In this document: positions 24,640 to 37,067 of the stretch, in pieces
Position numbering within the stretch: position 1 is the first letter of the stretch
Layout of the letters: the number at the start of each line of letters is the position of its first letter
Origin: Sipunculus nudus
Lineage: Eukaryota; Annelida; Sipuncula; Golfingiida; Sipunculidae
Direction: 5' to 3'
DNA length: 64,000 nucleotides
Assembly: GCA_026874595.1 (NCBI GenBank)
Contig: CM049316.1
Span: forward strand, 67,418,676 to 67,482,675
Notes under the pieces: generated by a model
Seen by the model: the letters and a program-made list of their open reading frames with translations, nothing else
What the model was told of the DNA's origin: nothing
Databases searched by the model: none
Program-made: the position numbers and the translations under genes

Positions 24640-25400
24640 CAAATATACATTCTCTTATAAACAAAAGAACCTGGGAAAATGGACCGAATAAATGAAGGCA
24701 AACATGGTATTGGAAGAATCGTGGAGGTTTGCATCCCTTTAAATGTATATTTCTATTTTTGTACCTGAGATTTTGGCCGACAAAAGCATCTCAGGCTCAC
24801 TTTGGGATAGGTCCCCCTTCAACGGCAATAGGAGTCCCAAATGACCAGCACTGTAGTTCCATTGGTAGTTATATCGGGAACTGCGCTAAAAATCTTGACA
24901 CAAACTCTACCTCGTGATATAACAGTTATTTATCGCGCATGTCAGGTCAACCGATGGGCCTCCCCGGGGAAACTTGAATGCAACAAAATTTTTATTCTTA
25001 TATTGATATTCATGGGTCTTGTTTCAGGGAAGAGGGGACATGTTTCCCTTACTTTTTATGAATTGAAGATAAAGCACCTTTTAGTCCCCTTACTTTATGA
25101 GTGAATGAAACTCATGATGTAGAACACTTCGGCATAATTCCGCCATCAAGCTGATTGTTTCTTCATATTTACCTCAATTATCCCCCACTCATGCTTCTCA
25201 TAATAAATAATTTTAGGATATGGCATGTTTTGGTGGTCTTATTTAATGTTTATCCTTAAAAGTGTTCTGGAATGTTCAATTTAAAAGGAAAATATTATGA
25301 TTATGATTACAAATTCTGTTCAAAACTAAGCAGGAATTTTTTTTGTTTTAAATATTTTCTGGATGGAGGTAACCGCCTCCATTTTTTAAATGTTAACTTA
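24640..25400. other. No gene confirmed
   Basis: Contains a GC-richer block (24,760-24,960) with overlapping short plus-strand frames and stops in all minus frames. It may be an unrecognised repeat fragment. Confidence 0.4.
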
Positions 25401-25404
25401 ACAA

Positions 25405-25752
25405 AGTATATGTACATCTGCAGAATTCCATTCCGGTTTTGGACAGGGCAGTATCACACGCTTTCTCTTATATTATCTGGCGTAAACCAGGCCCGGTGAC
25501 CACTGCACCTGCAGGCCCTGGGTTTATAATCATACCCATTGCTGGGTCATACCACCGAGGAACCCCCGAAAGGCGTGCTCGTTTGTGAGTGAAACACGGC
25601 CGTTGGGCACGGCCTTCCAATTAAGCCTGCAGAGCGCTGACCCTGGGTGGGGTCGACCGTGAAAAATCTCACCGCCTCGGCTGAGATTCGCACCCACGAT
25701 CTCCCGGCTTTGAGTCCTTTGCTCTACCCTTGAGCAACAGAAGCCGGTACTT
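25405..25752 (-). mobile_element. tRNA-derived SINE-like repeat, copy 2 (best preserved)
   Basis: Read on the minus strand from 25,752: CCGGCTTCTGTTGCTCAAGG, then GGTAGAGCAAAGG (A-box region) and GGGTGCGAATCTCAG (B-box region). About 270 bp of body follow, ending with the tail CCGGAATGGAATTCTGCAGA. The body and tail match 48,980-49,316 closely and 14,045-14,297 more weakly. A pol III tRNA-type promoter at the 5' end with an unrelated body is the classic SINE layout. The conserved tail may be the part recognised by a partner LINE. Confidence 0.75.
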
Positions 25753-25754
25753 GC

Positions 25755-28525
25755 AAGAATTATTTTCGTAACCAATATAAATATATTCCTTAATTGTAGT
25801 TGGAGTGAAAAAAAATATTGATGCTCTGCATGGGTGGGAGGATATTGTTTTATAGGATAGTGCTTTTGGTGAGTGGTGGAGGTAGCTTCTGCTTATATCC
25901 CTTTGGAATCCCCCCCCCCCCCCCCGAGTTTCAAAGCAAATATGGCCCATGCTAAGTTTAATGACAAATACTCATATAATAATGTTTTAATGTATTTATT
26001 TTCATAATATAGCGTTTACAAATTCTTTAATATTCCGGCCATGCATAAATGTATCAGCAACTCTCTCTTAAACTTATATTTCTCTTTCGGCTCTGCAATA
26101 TTTATGAGACCCTTAGTGGTTTTGTAAAATATTCATGGATTTTAACCCCTTGTATCTCAATCTCAGCTACTGTGGATACTGAAAGATTTCCATGAATATT
26201 CATGACTGGTAAATTAGTGTGTTGTTTAATCGAATGCTGTCAAAGGTTGAAAAGGTGATCCAAAGACTTGATTCAAGAGTCAAACTCCTGCGAGCAATAA
26301 AGGTCTGTGGTTTTAAAAATTGCTTCTACAAGGAATAATATATGTCAGTTGTAGGGGTAATTACTTCATGTCAAATAAAGGACTGGGTGATTCACAAAGA
26401 ATCTGAAAATTTTGTTTCCGTGGTAATAGAAATTTTGAACAAAAACAGGAAATTATGGTTTTACTGTTAATTGAAGGAGTTAGACTGAGAAAGATTTATG
26501 GTTCTGTCATATGTATTACTATTCTGAAAGCATCAGAAAATATTCAAAATCAGCAAAAAACACTTAGTCTCATATTTAGAGTTCATTTAAACTTCAGGAA
26601 ACAGTACTCTACGAATACGACAAACAACAGTGAACATAATCACGACCTGCACATGGGCAGTGGTGTTTTATTCCGTTCCGAGGAGAAATGCCTTCCCCAG
26701 AGCAGATGACATTCTTTAAAGAAATTTTTGTGAGGCCACGCCAAATAAAATGTTCAAGCGGGAACGCCGCTCGAGCTTTTCACCGTTCAATGTTGTGTTT
26801 GTGAACAGCAAGTCCTCGGTATTAATGTTGCTAATTGTCGTTTTTGCTTTAGTCCTTTCAATAAAATAATAACGTATTTTAACAACTCACACTTTCCGTT
26901 CATATTTTCATGACAAGGCATAACTGAAAATATGTATTAAACTTGTGTTGCTCATGCGTAGCGTTTCTAGAAGGACATGTATCCTGCGAATAAGCTGGTG
27001 AAATAAAAGAAAAAAAGGGAAAATATCCACGCTCCATAAAATCTTTTGTTATTGTGGTTTATAAGGGTACTGTTCCACTTTTTAATTCTGGCCTCAAACA
27101 CCATTATTATTAATACTTGCATTTGTTTTACATGTAGCAGATAAACTTGCATTTGGAAATTCTTGGAATAAGACTTCGATTCATTTCCCATTATATTCAA
27201 ATAGAGTAACCATATAATAAATATACTAAATCAAAAGCATGTGGACATGTATGTCTTAAAAATAGTTTTGCGTGATATTTGTAAAATACAATTTGAAAAA
27301 TTCGACCTTTTTTCTATAAGAGCACAAAAGGAACTACAATTTTTGTGTATGGAAAAAAATCATACCGTTGACCTTTACGACTTTGCTGTATTCATATTAC
27401 GGCGGTAAATATTTTCTTAGTTCTTGTTATGGAATTTCAGAGTAAAAAGTGATAATAAGAAAATCAAATTAGGAAATCTACTATGTTTTTTTCACTACTG
27501 CACAGAGTGGAGTTATTTTTAGCATTCTGTGTAAAAACTACTAAATGAGATTTTCCTGCAGGGTAAGGGAAGAGACGGTCACACAGGAACCATGGGCCGC
27601 GCTGATATGGTTAAGCGTTGTTGATGAAATCCGTGTGTTCCCTAATGGTATTCGCGGATATCATTAGGCTGGGCATTGAATATTTGCTGGGGTTTTTAGG
27701 GATTGGGTAAATAATGGTATGACGTAAAACCCGACAAGTTTTAATCCACAAACGCCAAGAGGCAAGCAATGTAATTACATTTTACGACTACCGAAAAGTG
27801 ACACACCTTTACGACATCAGCTTAGTTTTCTGCTCGGCTGAAGAGAGAAGGTACATTTAATATGACTCAAATGTCATATGTCAGCCTTAAGGAAGGTCAA
27901 ACTATCACTTGGTATGACTCCTTATGTATTGGATGTTACTTGACAGTTCTTGAACCGGCAGTAAGTTTAATCGAATCGCGACCGCCCCCCCCCCCCCCCC
28001 CCACCACCACCACCACCTCCCTCGGTAAAAAAAATGTACTCAAAGGGCCTTTTCACATAGGCCTACCATTCATGTAATATATGAAGTACATGTATATATG
28101 TTTCCCCCTTAAAATTAAAAATTTATTGCTTATATTTTGCTTACACTAAAAACGAGTAGAATTAACATTGACACAAAAGAAACATTAACATAGCGCATGC
28201 CAACTGTAGGCTGTGCCGCATAATTTTACAAATCAAGATTTTTCAAGCTTCCAAATGATCTATCTTCCGTGTCTTTTTTTTTCATGTTTCTTCTCCTCGT
28301 TTGAGAGTTGAATCTCTGGTCACGCTGTTTTGTTATAATAACCATACACAGGTTTTTCTAACACACGGAACTAAACAAAACATAAAGAGGGTAATTGAAG
28401 ATAACAGTCCGTGTTCCGGGATGGTTTTGCAGGGAAACTTTTTCAATTAAGCCCAAATGAACTAGAAGTGTTTGATAAGCACTTTCAACGAGAGTTTCAC
28501 AAGAGCATCAAGACCTGTCTGAATA
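25755..28525. other. No gene confirmed
   Basis: AT-rich, with poly-C runs at about 25,910-25,925 and 27,986-28,002. The short repeat at 26,079-26,122 is listed separately. Open frames at 26.5 and 27.9 kb lack motifs; the latter is disrupted by the poly-C and CCA microsatellite. Confidence 0.45.
26079..26122. repeat. Short dispersed repeat, copy 1
   Basis: About 40 bp (GCTCTGCAATATTTATGAGA and flanks) that recur with few changes at 35,859-35,905. Confidence 0.7.
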
Positions 28526-28526
28526 T

Positions 28527-28529
28527 ATG

Positions 28530-28582
<53 letters not shown>
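28527..28582. repeat. (AT)n microsatellite, left part
   Basis: About 27 AT dinucleotides directly abutting the LTR-like repeat. Confidence 0.95.
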
Positions 28583-28583
<1 letters not shown>

Positions 28584-29179
28584 GTTACGGAACATAATAT
28601 AAACAGATCACGTATGCGTGATGAACACAAATTTTGTAATGGAGATAAATAAAATCAGATTCTGTAACACTAGGCAGCGTGAAATGTCTAGGGGAATGAA
28701 TAAAGAAGTCAGTGTTTTTTTGTTAACAAATTACTATAATTTATTCTTAAAACAACCCTGACAATACAATACACTCAATCAATACAATTATACAGTAAAA
28801 CAGCGTTATAGCAACAAGTCAATACAATCACACAGAAAGATAATGGTACACACGCTTCTACGTCCGCTGGAATCTGCTCTGCTCTGCCCCCTGGTTCTAA
28901 AAAACAGCCCCTTTATTAACCTTCATACCCCAAGCCGGGAATTTTCCACTTCTCGAACAGTCTATTAGGACCCTACTTAACAGTAAACACGCGTTTCAGG
29001 AATTCTCGAGGAAAGACATCGCTGTGTATCTACACATTCCAGGGCCATCACGTGATCCACGACCAGGCGTGAATACCCAAGGCTCACATGACAACGAGGG
29101 TTCAACCAGTACGGATTAAAAATAAAATGTAACAACAACACGAGTTACGCCCGTGTCACACAATAAAAAGAACACCTGT

Positions 29180-29183
<4 letters not shown>
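28583..29183. mobile_element. Probable solo LTR inserted in an (AT)n tract
   Basis: A 601-bp unit starting TGTTACGGAAC and ending CACCTGTAACA, with the 5'-TG...CA-3' and short inverted tips typical of LTRs. It is flanked on both sides by the same (AT)n tract, so any short duplication would be AT-only. The first 270 bp or so are repeated at 63,548-63,815, also next to an (AT)n tract. No internal coding region or second LTR adjoins it, hence solo. Several AATAAA hexamers occur inside. A large MITE with TGTTAC tips is the alternative. Confidence 0.6.
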
Positions 29184-29244
<61 letters not shown>

Positions 29245-29251
29245 TATACAC

Positions 29252-29287
<36 letters not shown>

Positions 29288-29288
29288 T
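29184..29288. repeat. (AT)n microsatellite, right part
   Basis: About 100 bp of AT with ACATATATACAC interruptions. Confidence 0.95.
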
Positions 29289-29501
29289 CTACATTCTATA
29301 TTTATTTAAAATTATTTTCCTTTGTATGAACTGCTACAAGAAAACAGCCTGCGATACTTTCTTTAACCAGGGCCAATTTAACTATCCACCACAGCCCAAA
29401 TGCTCCGCCCTTTTAACCCAATTATCATAATGAGCCCCCTAAACGCTCCTTCCCAGGTATTCCATGCCCATGGTAGCAAAGGGCTGCTCACAACATAATC
29501 A

Positions 29502-29549
29502 TGACGTCACAAAGGTCGATGACGTATGACGTCGCATTGACTGACGTCA
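29502..29549. promoter_or_regulatory. Cluster of four CRE-like TGACGT sites
   Basis: TGACGTCA at 29,502-29,509 and 29,542-29,549, TGACGTAT at 29,520 and TGACGTCG at 29,527, all within 48 bp. TGACGTCA is the palindromic CREB/ATF site. No promoter or exon is identified next to it, so a regulatory role is only inferred. Confidence 0.35.
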
Positions 29550-32500
29550 TCAACTGGTACCTCCTTTGTATAAAAAAAAAATATCTTGGAAAAAAATGCC
29601 AAAATGGGTACTGGTACAGACTACACGTGTTCTGTTTGACAGAACACTGTCAAATTATGCAGATTTTGTTTTTGTCGGACGATTGACGCTTTACAATGTT
29701 TACGGTCACCTGATTGGTTGCTCGTTAGTCCAAAGCTTATGATTATTTATTAAATGAATATGCGATTAAGGTCACATTAAGTTCATGGATAGGTCAATTA
29801 CAGACAAGTACACGGCAATATTCAATGGGGGTAGAGAATGGTACTCATTAGAGCTCATGCATACCTCTGCCATGGTAAACGTTCTAAATGAATCGGTCTC
29901 TACGGTGCATGTACTAATGACATATTCATTAGGTTTCATGTGATATTTTTCTATATTTAAAAGTCATAACTGAACAGTGTATCATAAGACAGAGTAAAAG
30001 CACGCAATATTTTGGCTTGATGAAATCCCGAAACTTTTTTGTATACTATGTTTCAGTTTTACTTAATGCTAAAAATTTAATTTTAACTCAATTTAAATGC
30101 ATTTTCTTAAGTTAAATTTAATAAGTAAAAATAACTAGTTGTACAATCCATGTAAAATAAGTAAAACATATCTCAAAGTATGTTGGCCTAGAGGTTTTAA
30201 ACCAACCCACATCGGATATGGTCTCTTTCTTGTAATGCCATGTTCTAAGAGAGACAGACAAAAAGACGGAACAAGAATAATGTATGCAAAAAAAACCAGA
30301 TCACGAATAAATTCTGTCTCTGTGAACGGAGAAAAGGTTTTATAAAGGACCTGATCTTGTATTGGTATGGGGCGGTATATCTATACTAGTTTATATTCCC
30401 TGACTATCGGCTTCTTGTGTGAATGTTATCCATATATTCTTTTAATGTGTGAAAACAAATTTCATGATATGCAGTCAAATTATTCCGACTTGCAAGACCA
30501 CGCAGTTTGACAATTTATTTCACTCATCAGTAGTTCCGCGTCTCATAAGAGGGTGTGCTTTGCGGCAGTCGCCGAGTTTATTGAGCTCTAATATAACTTT
30601 TCCGGAGCGCTTAACCGTGTGGTCGGGATTATCAGAGGTTTACAGTTCTGCGTAACCCATGTAGATTATCCTTGCTTTAGTTTACCTAATCCGCTGCAAT
30701 CCAATATAGACACACGTAAATGAAGAGACTACAAATTATTTACATTCAACCACAAAGCCCTACTTTTAAGGGATCTATGCGCTTTGATAACAAACATTGC
30801 CATTAAACAGACACTAAAATTCTTTTACGGCCTTTAATCACCAGGAAACTGATACAAAGCCGTTATCATGTGCCTGGCCGTAAAAACGTAAAGTTCACAC
30901 ACAAAATTGAAATGAAACCGCAAAACAGGGCCCCAGAGCTAAATAATATGATGTGATTAGGTGGATTCGTTATCAAAGAAAACAAACAGGAATGAACCAT
31001 CGCTGGGGAGTGAGGGATTTGTATAAAAAGTACTTTACAGCTTTTACGGCGTGAAACGCGAGCTTGAAGCGCTTTGATGTACTAGAGGGGGTTTCACTGC
31101 GCGCCATTTGAGAACCTAAACAAACATCCATTTATTTAGTTTTCCAACAGAGACCGATTTTTTTCTTTTTTCTATTTGATAACAGAACGAATGTTGATGA
31201 ATCAGACATTTCTACCTTCAAAGAGTCTGTCCCTAATCCAATTGTCCTACAGAAAGGCGCGTTTCTTCCTGATATTTTATGAAATAACATATTCAGATTA
31301 ATTTATCTGTTTACGTTCTCTGTCATGCTTATGTAATTACGGACACATTTATGTTTTATTAATGTGTCTGTAAATACATAATATAGCCTAAGATGTTGCG
31401 TCTAATTTTTCAGGCAATCTACTAGGTTGTCGCTTGGAAATGTGGCTTAAATTGCAATTAAATTACTTATGATTTATTTATTATTACTTTAAAAGCTACT
31501 TCCGAAGTCCTAATAAAATACCGTAATAATGAGCAATTTACTTGGCTTAATAAATCTCACAAACGGCTATTTCAGTTTTTTCCGTTCAATGTTTCCAAAT
31601 TATCGTAACAAATGATATTTTCCTTACTTTTTTTATTTTTCTTGCCATGCAGTTTTGATCAAAACGGTTCCTTTTAAAACTATGGCATTGTCAAATTATA
31701 CTGAGAGACGTACATAAAAATAAAAATGCATTAGTCGTTTGGCGAAAAATTAAAAGAATTGTATATCTATGTACACAACAATGCACCACAATAAATTACA
31801 AAACTGTCAGGCGACATAAGGTCTGAAACAACGTTTGCTAGTCTATCTTTTCTATAGATTAAACGTTTGGGTTCCAATGTAATATACACGTCAAAAAATA
31901 TATATACTATATATACCATAATATTACACTAAGAGATCATTCACAAGGACGTATGCATTTGCACACTAATTAGCTTGAGTTTGTGTTGCTTTACTTAGCT
32001 TATCAGTTGTATTCCCAGCTAATAAGATCTGGACTTTCAAACCTCGACCGACAACTCTGGCCGCCTCATGCACGGACTTGGCCCCTGCATTAATTAAAAA
32101 TAAATAAATAAATTGCACCTTGCTATTGGCCGAGTGACCCAGATGAGGGCTGGGGGTACACTGATTGACAGGTCTGTGGCTGGGTTAGTATACAAACACC
32201 ACGTCAGCACATCGTAGTGTTTACTCAACAGAAATCACCTTTTTTTCCACAGAATATAACCAGCGACCCAAAACGTGTTCAAGTGCATTAGATTCGCCAA
32301 ATATTCAATATAAAATATACCTTTATTGAAAAAATGTTTTTTTCAAAGAATTTAGTCAGTCCTACTTTCTTAAGTGATTTCTGTCCTAACCTTCGTACAT
32401 AGTGAAGAACTCTAGATAATTCCTGCCAAGAAAAGTGCTATATATATAAAACTCTGTGACTGATGCATTCGTTTGTTTATATACAAGTTCCTAGTACGCA

Positions 32501-32812
32501 CAGCAAATGTTGACAAACGGATTTAACATGCAATCTAGGGTGGTTGGATGCAGATTTGTGCCAGTTGAAATCAAATAAGTTGCAAAACTATGGTTCGTCT
32601 TTCTTTTCTCACAAAACTTGTGCTGCTGAAAAGAGAGGAGATGTCCTGGCACCATCAGATTCAGTCTTTTATTGTTTTTTTTAAGCGTGGTAAAAGTGAA
32701 ACAGGACGTTTTGATATTTTATTTTGAAATATTCTACCCAGGACATACTTTGACTAGAACCTTGAAATGGCTGTCAACTTTGACTTGTGTCACGGCTCCC
32801 AGGCTTCATTAG
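29550..32812. other. No gene confirmed
   Basis: AT-rich sequence with short unremarkable frames. A smoother, less repetitive stretch from about 30,700 to 31,420 could be conserved non-coding DNA; this needs comparative data. The minus-strand terminal exon follows at 32,813. Confidence 0.4.
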
Positions 32813-32940
32813 TTATTCATGTTTTTCACAGATCACAATTCTTTCACCGCATGCGGGGCGTTGTGCGTAGATATCAACACAACATGGTCGACACCGTATG
32901 AATGGCTGATAAGGCTGATGTTTATAGAAAGCTTGTCTCA
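32813..32940 (-). CDS. Putative terminal exon of an unrecognised Cys-rich protein
   Basis: On the minus strand an acceptor (gaatatttttttag) is followed by 128 nt: two phase bases and 42 codons including the stop TAA at 32,813-32,815. The peptide has five cysteines, including RCRPCCVDIYAQRPACGE, and ends ICEKHE. The Cys spacing and charged tail look like a secreted or ligand-type domain end, but I recognise no family. Upstream exons of the gene would be at higher coordinates. The frame continues open for some codons into the intron, so the acceptor is inferred from its pyrimidine tract. A chance ORF remains possible. Confidence 0.5.
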
Positions 32941-33449
32941 CTAAAAAAATATTCATACACACAGGTAAAGGAGACAACGGGTAACAAATAGTAGGAAGCA
33001 AGTAAGTAGTCGATAATAACAACGAAAGTCTATCTCGAGGGAAATAGAACAGATTGCTAAGAGAACAAAATAGATTGAAAAATATTAACTAAAATAATTT
33101 TTCATAATCGCCAGCTCAAACCTAACTTTAAAGTAATCAATTGGAAAAATCCTCCCACTTTACTGAACGCTAATACAAATTTTACAAAATGAGCGAGATT
33201 GTTTTTGTACTTGGCTTACCGCGTGCAAGATTGTTTTTGATTGTCGGTTTGCCTGAGGCAGATGAAAACCTGAAGAAATGTTCGAAGAACCTCAACTGTG
33301 TGCGCTCTATGCAGTGCTCTCTTTTTATTGTTGAACAAATTCGTCGAGATGCGACTTAGTATTGCTCAGAGCCAAATCGACTTCGAATCCTGAAGAGGTT
33401 CACAAGCTTACTGCTGCAGTTTGTGGATTCGTATATTGGTTGATTCGCG

Positions 33450-33635
33450 TTCCATCTCTCTCTGTTTCTTTCTCATACTCTATCTCTCTTTCTAACTCTG
33501 TCACTCTGCTCATGTCTGTCTATATCTCTCTGTCTTCCTCACTTTATGTTATTTTGCCCGTGCGTCCCTGTCTCTTAGTGCTTGATGCTTTCTCTGTCTG
33601 TCTGTCTGTCTCTTTCTCTCTCTCCCTCTATTTCT

Positions 33636-33673
<38 letters not shown>

Positions 33674-33722
33674 ATGTTCTCTCTCTCTCTCTCTCGTATT
33701 TTCTCTCTCTCTTTCTCTCTCC

Positions 33723-33777
<55 letters not shown>

Positions 33778-33833
33778 TCTCTCTCTTCCTCTCTATCGCA
33801 TTTTCTCTCTCTCTCTCACTCTCTCTCTCTCAT
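33450..33833. repeat. (CT)n-rich low-complexity tract
   Basis: Long runs of CTCTCT with TTCTCTCGCA interruptions. Long Leu/Ser frames and the reverse Arg/Glu frames over it are artefacts of the repeat. Confidence 0.95.
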
Positions 33834-33895
33834 AAAATCGTAATGTGATAAGTTTAACATTTATTTTCAAGTGGTTATCAATATCTTTTAAAAAA

Positions 33896-33983
33896 TCTCT
33901 TTCTGTCTGCCTGTCTGTCTGTCTGTCTCTCTGTCTGTCTCTCTCTGTCTCTCTCTCTGTCTCTCTCTCCCCCCCCCCCCCCA
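33896..33983. repeat. (TCTG)n/(CT)n tract ending in poly-C
   Basis: TCTGTCTG repeats, then CTCTCT, then a run of about 15 C. Confidence 0.95.
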
Positions 33984-36345
33984 AAATAAGTTTGTCTGCT
34001 GGTCTGACACACAAGGGAGTTTAGTTATACACGGCAGGTAAACTCATTCATCTTTTAATTGACCCATTAGATATGCACATGTTAGAATGTTTAATCTTTT
34101 CCTCCCATGATATTTATGTATTAATAGTTACCTCGATTTCTGTCATGTTTTGTGAATGAGTTTCACTTTTTCATTCGTTTTCTATTTGAATTTAAATTTA
34201 TAATTTTATCTTAAATTATCGACACAGTTTCTTTACCCTTACTCTCAATGGAAAGAGACATACAGAAGAACTTGGTTATGAAACGGGAGTCTTGTATGAT
34301 AAACTTGAAAAAGTCTCGGTATCGTGTGCAAAATACTCCGTCTCGTGTGCTAACAGTTTTTTGCACACCACACGCTTTTCCGTCGCTTTCACAAAACGCT
34401 ATGGTAGTTCAGTTACAACATGGACAATCTACCCAAGAACAATATTTTCTGTCAGACCCTTTCTCAGCCAGTAAGCATGAGGTATTTGTCTCGGCACCCA
34501 TTGACGTAAATCCATTTCTCTTGGTCTCCTCTGGGAACTCAAAGTAAAGTAGCTCCATGATGGATACATTCAGTACCGGCTTGCAATTGTAAAAGCTCCC
34601 ACCTCTTTTCCTCAAAGTAAGCAATTTCATTTCCCCAGTGAATTTAGGATTCCGATTAAACATGAGTTTTAAATGCTTCCATTATCAACTTGAGTGAAAA
34701 CCATACATTCTAGCCGGCATCTGAGACTGTATTCCCTGATCTCGCTACTCCATTCTCGTTCTCGCGTGAACTGAGCAGAGGCCACTTTAAACTCTTTAAG
34801 CTTTCATCCACGCTTCTAGGAAGTTTGTTGATTATTTGTTAAGCGCACCGAAGATGAAACGCGTTCACTTTCTGTGGCCACTTTAGAAACGAACTTAATA
34901 TGTTTTCCAAAAGATTTATTATATATAATATTCGCTTGAGAATTACTCGCGCATTACAGCATCAGGTTCGGCACTGAGTGCCATCGGAAAAAAGAAGACC
35001 GTTGCATCATCTGCTTTAGGTTTCCGTTTAAGGTCTGACTTTGTGCTTGAAGCATTTGATTTCAGATCCTCAGGTTACGAAGTTCTCTGTAATTTTATTT
35101 TTAGTTCCTGTACCTGATGCTCACCAATCTAAATCGACTGAAGGAAGATGTAGACTTCTCAGTCTAAAATCGCTAACGACGTAAGGCAAAGTCTTTGTCT
35201 CGCCTTTGAGTCTTTAAATTCGTGTAGCTTAAAAATCCCTTAAGATCAGGCAAGCGAAAAATATATATATATAATTCAAATCTGCATTTGATACTTCTCG
35301 ACTGCAACGCAAACTGGTATAACCGGTATAGCTAATAAAATTTGCCTGTACTATGGCTATATGGCAACGCATATGACAGATGTCAGCTGGCGGCAAACTT
35401 AATAACTTATCTATTGTTCTGTCGCATTGTATCGGCTTTGATTTGCTGTACTCGACAGAGATGCATGACCGACGATAACGCCGATAACGCATTTTCATAC
35501 CACCAAATCGTGTCAGCGACGTTCTCACAGACCTTGTTCCAGCGAGCCGTTCTGGAGTCTATTTCATGAATAAAAAACAAGGCAATTGAATCAATAAAAT
35601 GACTCGCGTAAACTTGTTTTACGCAGCTACCGGAACACGTCTGGTTTCAAGACCAAACCATTATCATTGCAGGGAAAGCATCGATAATTTGAACAGTTAA
35701 ACAAAGCCATGTAAAAGAGTCCTATTTCCGATGCACACGCGTTCTTGTTCAAACGGCATTTGAAGAGTTTTTTTAATACATTTTATTCGCTGGCTTTGAT
35801 TGGCAAGTTTTATTTAAACCCGAACACCTGCAGGCCAGGGCGGCTCTCTGAATAACTTATTTTTCTATTTCAGCTCTGCAATATTTTATGAGATCCTGAG
35901 TGGTTAAGTGACTAATTAATTTTATGCACAAAACAGGCCAGTTCTATCATACGCCTTAGCTTGCGGAAGCCTGCAAAGCTATAGGTTGTGGACGAATTTC
36001 CGTGAAGTACAAATTAATCTGATCGGGAACTTCTCATGTGCCTCTGGACTGGTTAACAGTGTTTCAAATCCAGCTTACCTCCCGCAACCTTACTGATCGA
36101 ATACGTCTTTTACCAGTTAACATTATCATGACCTACACATACGTACAGTCCAAGAGTATATTGCATAACCTAAAAAATAGCTGAGAACAAGCTGATTTCT
36201 TAAGGATAAGTCAAATAATATTTGTTAAGTCACATACTTAAAATCCCCCCTGTGCACTGTTCAAACTCAAACATTTATTAAATACAATTTTATTTGTTTT
36301 GTCCTGTTTCAAGTGTCCAGTGGTTCAAGTCATTCTCTTTCCGAA
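33984..36345. other. No gene seen
   Basis: AT-rich DNA. Open frames of about 99 codons at 34.2 kb (plus) and 35.2-35.5 kb (minus) have no recognised motifs. Confidence 0.45.
35859..35905. repeat. Short dispersed repeat, copy 2
   Basis: Shares GCTCTGCAATATTTTATGAG and the following CCT-AGTGGTT with 26,079-26,122. Confidence 0.7.
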
Positions 36346-36347
36346 AG

Positions 36348-36387
36348 ACAGAGAGAGAGTGAGAGCAATGTAGGTAGGTACAGAGAA

Positions 36388-36428
<41 letters not shown>

Positions 36429-36442
36429 GAGAGAGAGAGAAA
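36348..36442. repeat. (GA)n microsatellite
   Basis: GAGAGA runs with ACAGACAG interruptions. Arg/Glu frames over it are not genes. Confidence 0.95.
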
Positions 36443-36967
36443 AAAACAAAGAGACAGAGAAAGACGGACAGAGACTAAAGTATACAGAAAAATACATAAA
36501 CATATAGTTAGGCACGCAGACAGACTTCAACAGCCGTCTAAAACATAATAGTCGCTGCAGTCAAGGCGATATGTATCATTATGGTTCAGACAAGAAAATA
36601 CTTTGGAAATAACAAGTATTTCCTTTTAATCTCTCGCTATATTCTCTCGGATGTGGCAATATTAATCGCAATAAGGCAAGCTATAAATAAGTCTTGGTAA
36701 CCAAAGGTGTAATCATACAGAAATAAGGATACAGTTGCCATACTGCTAGCATCTCATGGGCTGTATTTGGATCATCTCTGTCTAGACGAGGACACAAGAT
36801 ACGCGGGTTTTCTTTGTCTATTTATTCCGTGGCTTTCTTCTTAAAGAATCTTTAAAGTAAGGTTTTGAACCTATCATGTCACATTATATCATTTTCAGCC
36901 TCAACCGCAGACACTTTGCTTCGCGATTTATTTGACTCTGACTTCAAAAAGTTTTTAGGGTCCTATA

Positions 36968-36968
36968 A

Positions 36969-37020
<52 letters not shown>

Positions 37021-37067
37021 GTATATATATATATATATATATGAATATATATATATATATACACACA
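36968..37067. repeat. (AT)n-(AC)n microsatellite
   Basis: About 90 bp of AT with a short ACACACAC end that abuts the pogo/Tigger-type element. Confidence 0.95.

Noticed and set aside
24729-25104. Two overlapping plus-strand frames near 24.8 kb
   Set aside because: Overlapping in different frames, no start context, no motif; likely repeat-derived.
25669-25950. Minus-strand 93-codon frame
   Set aside because: Covers the SINE head and a poly-C run; no independent evidence.
27862-28077. Frame with a poly-proline stretch
   Set aside because: The prolines come from a poly-C run and a CCA microsatellite.
33362-33835. 157-codon Leu/Ser-rich open frame and overlapping frames
   Set aside because: It is almost entirely (CT)n microsatellite; periodic sequence keeps all frames open.
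36313-36530. Arg/Glu-rich and Leu/Ser-rich frames on the two strands
   Set aside because: Products of the (GA)n tract.
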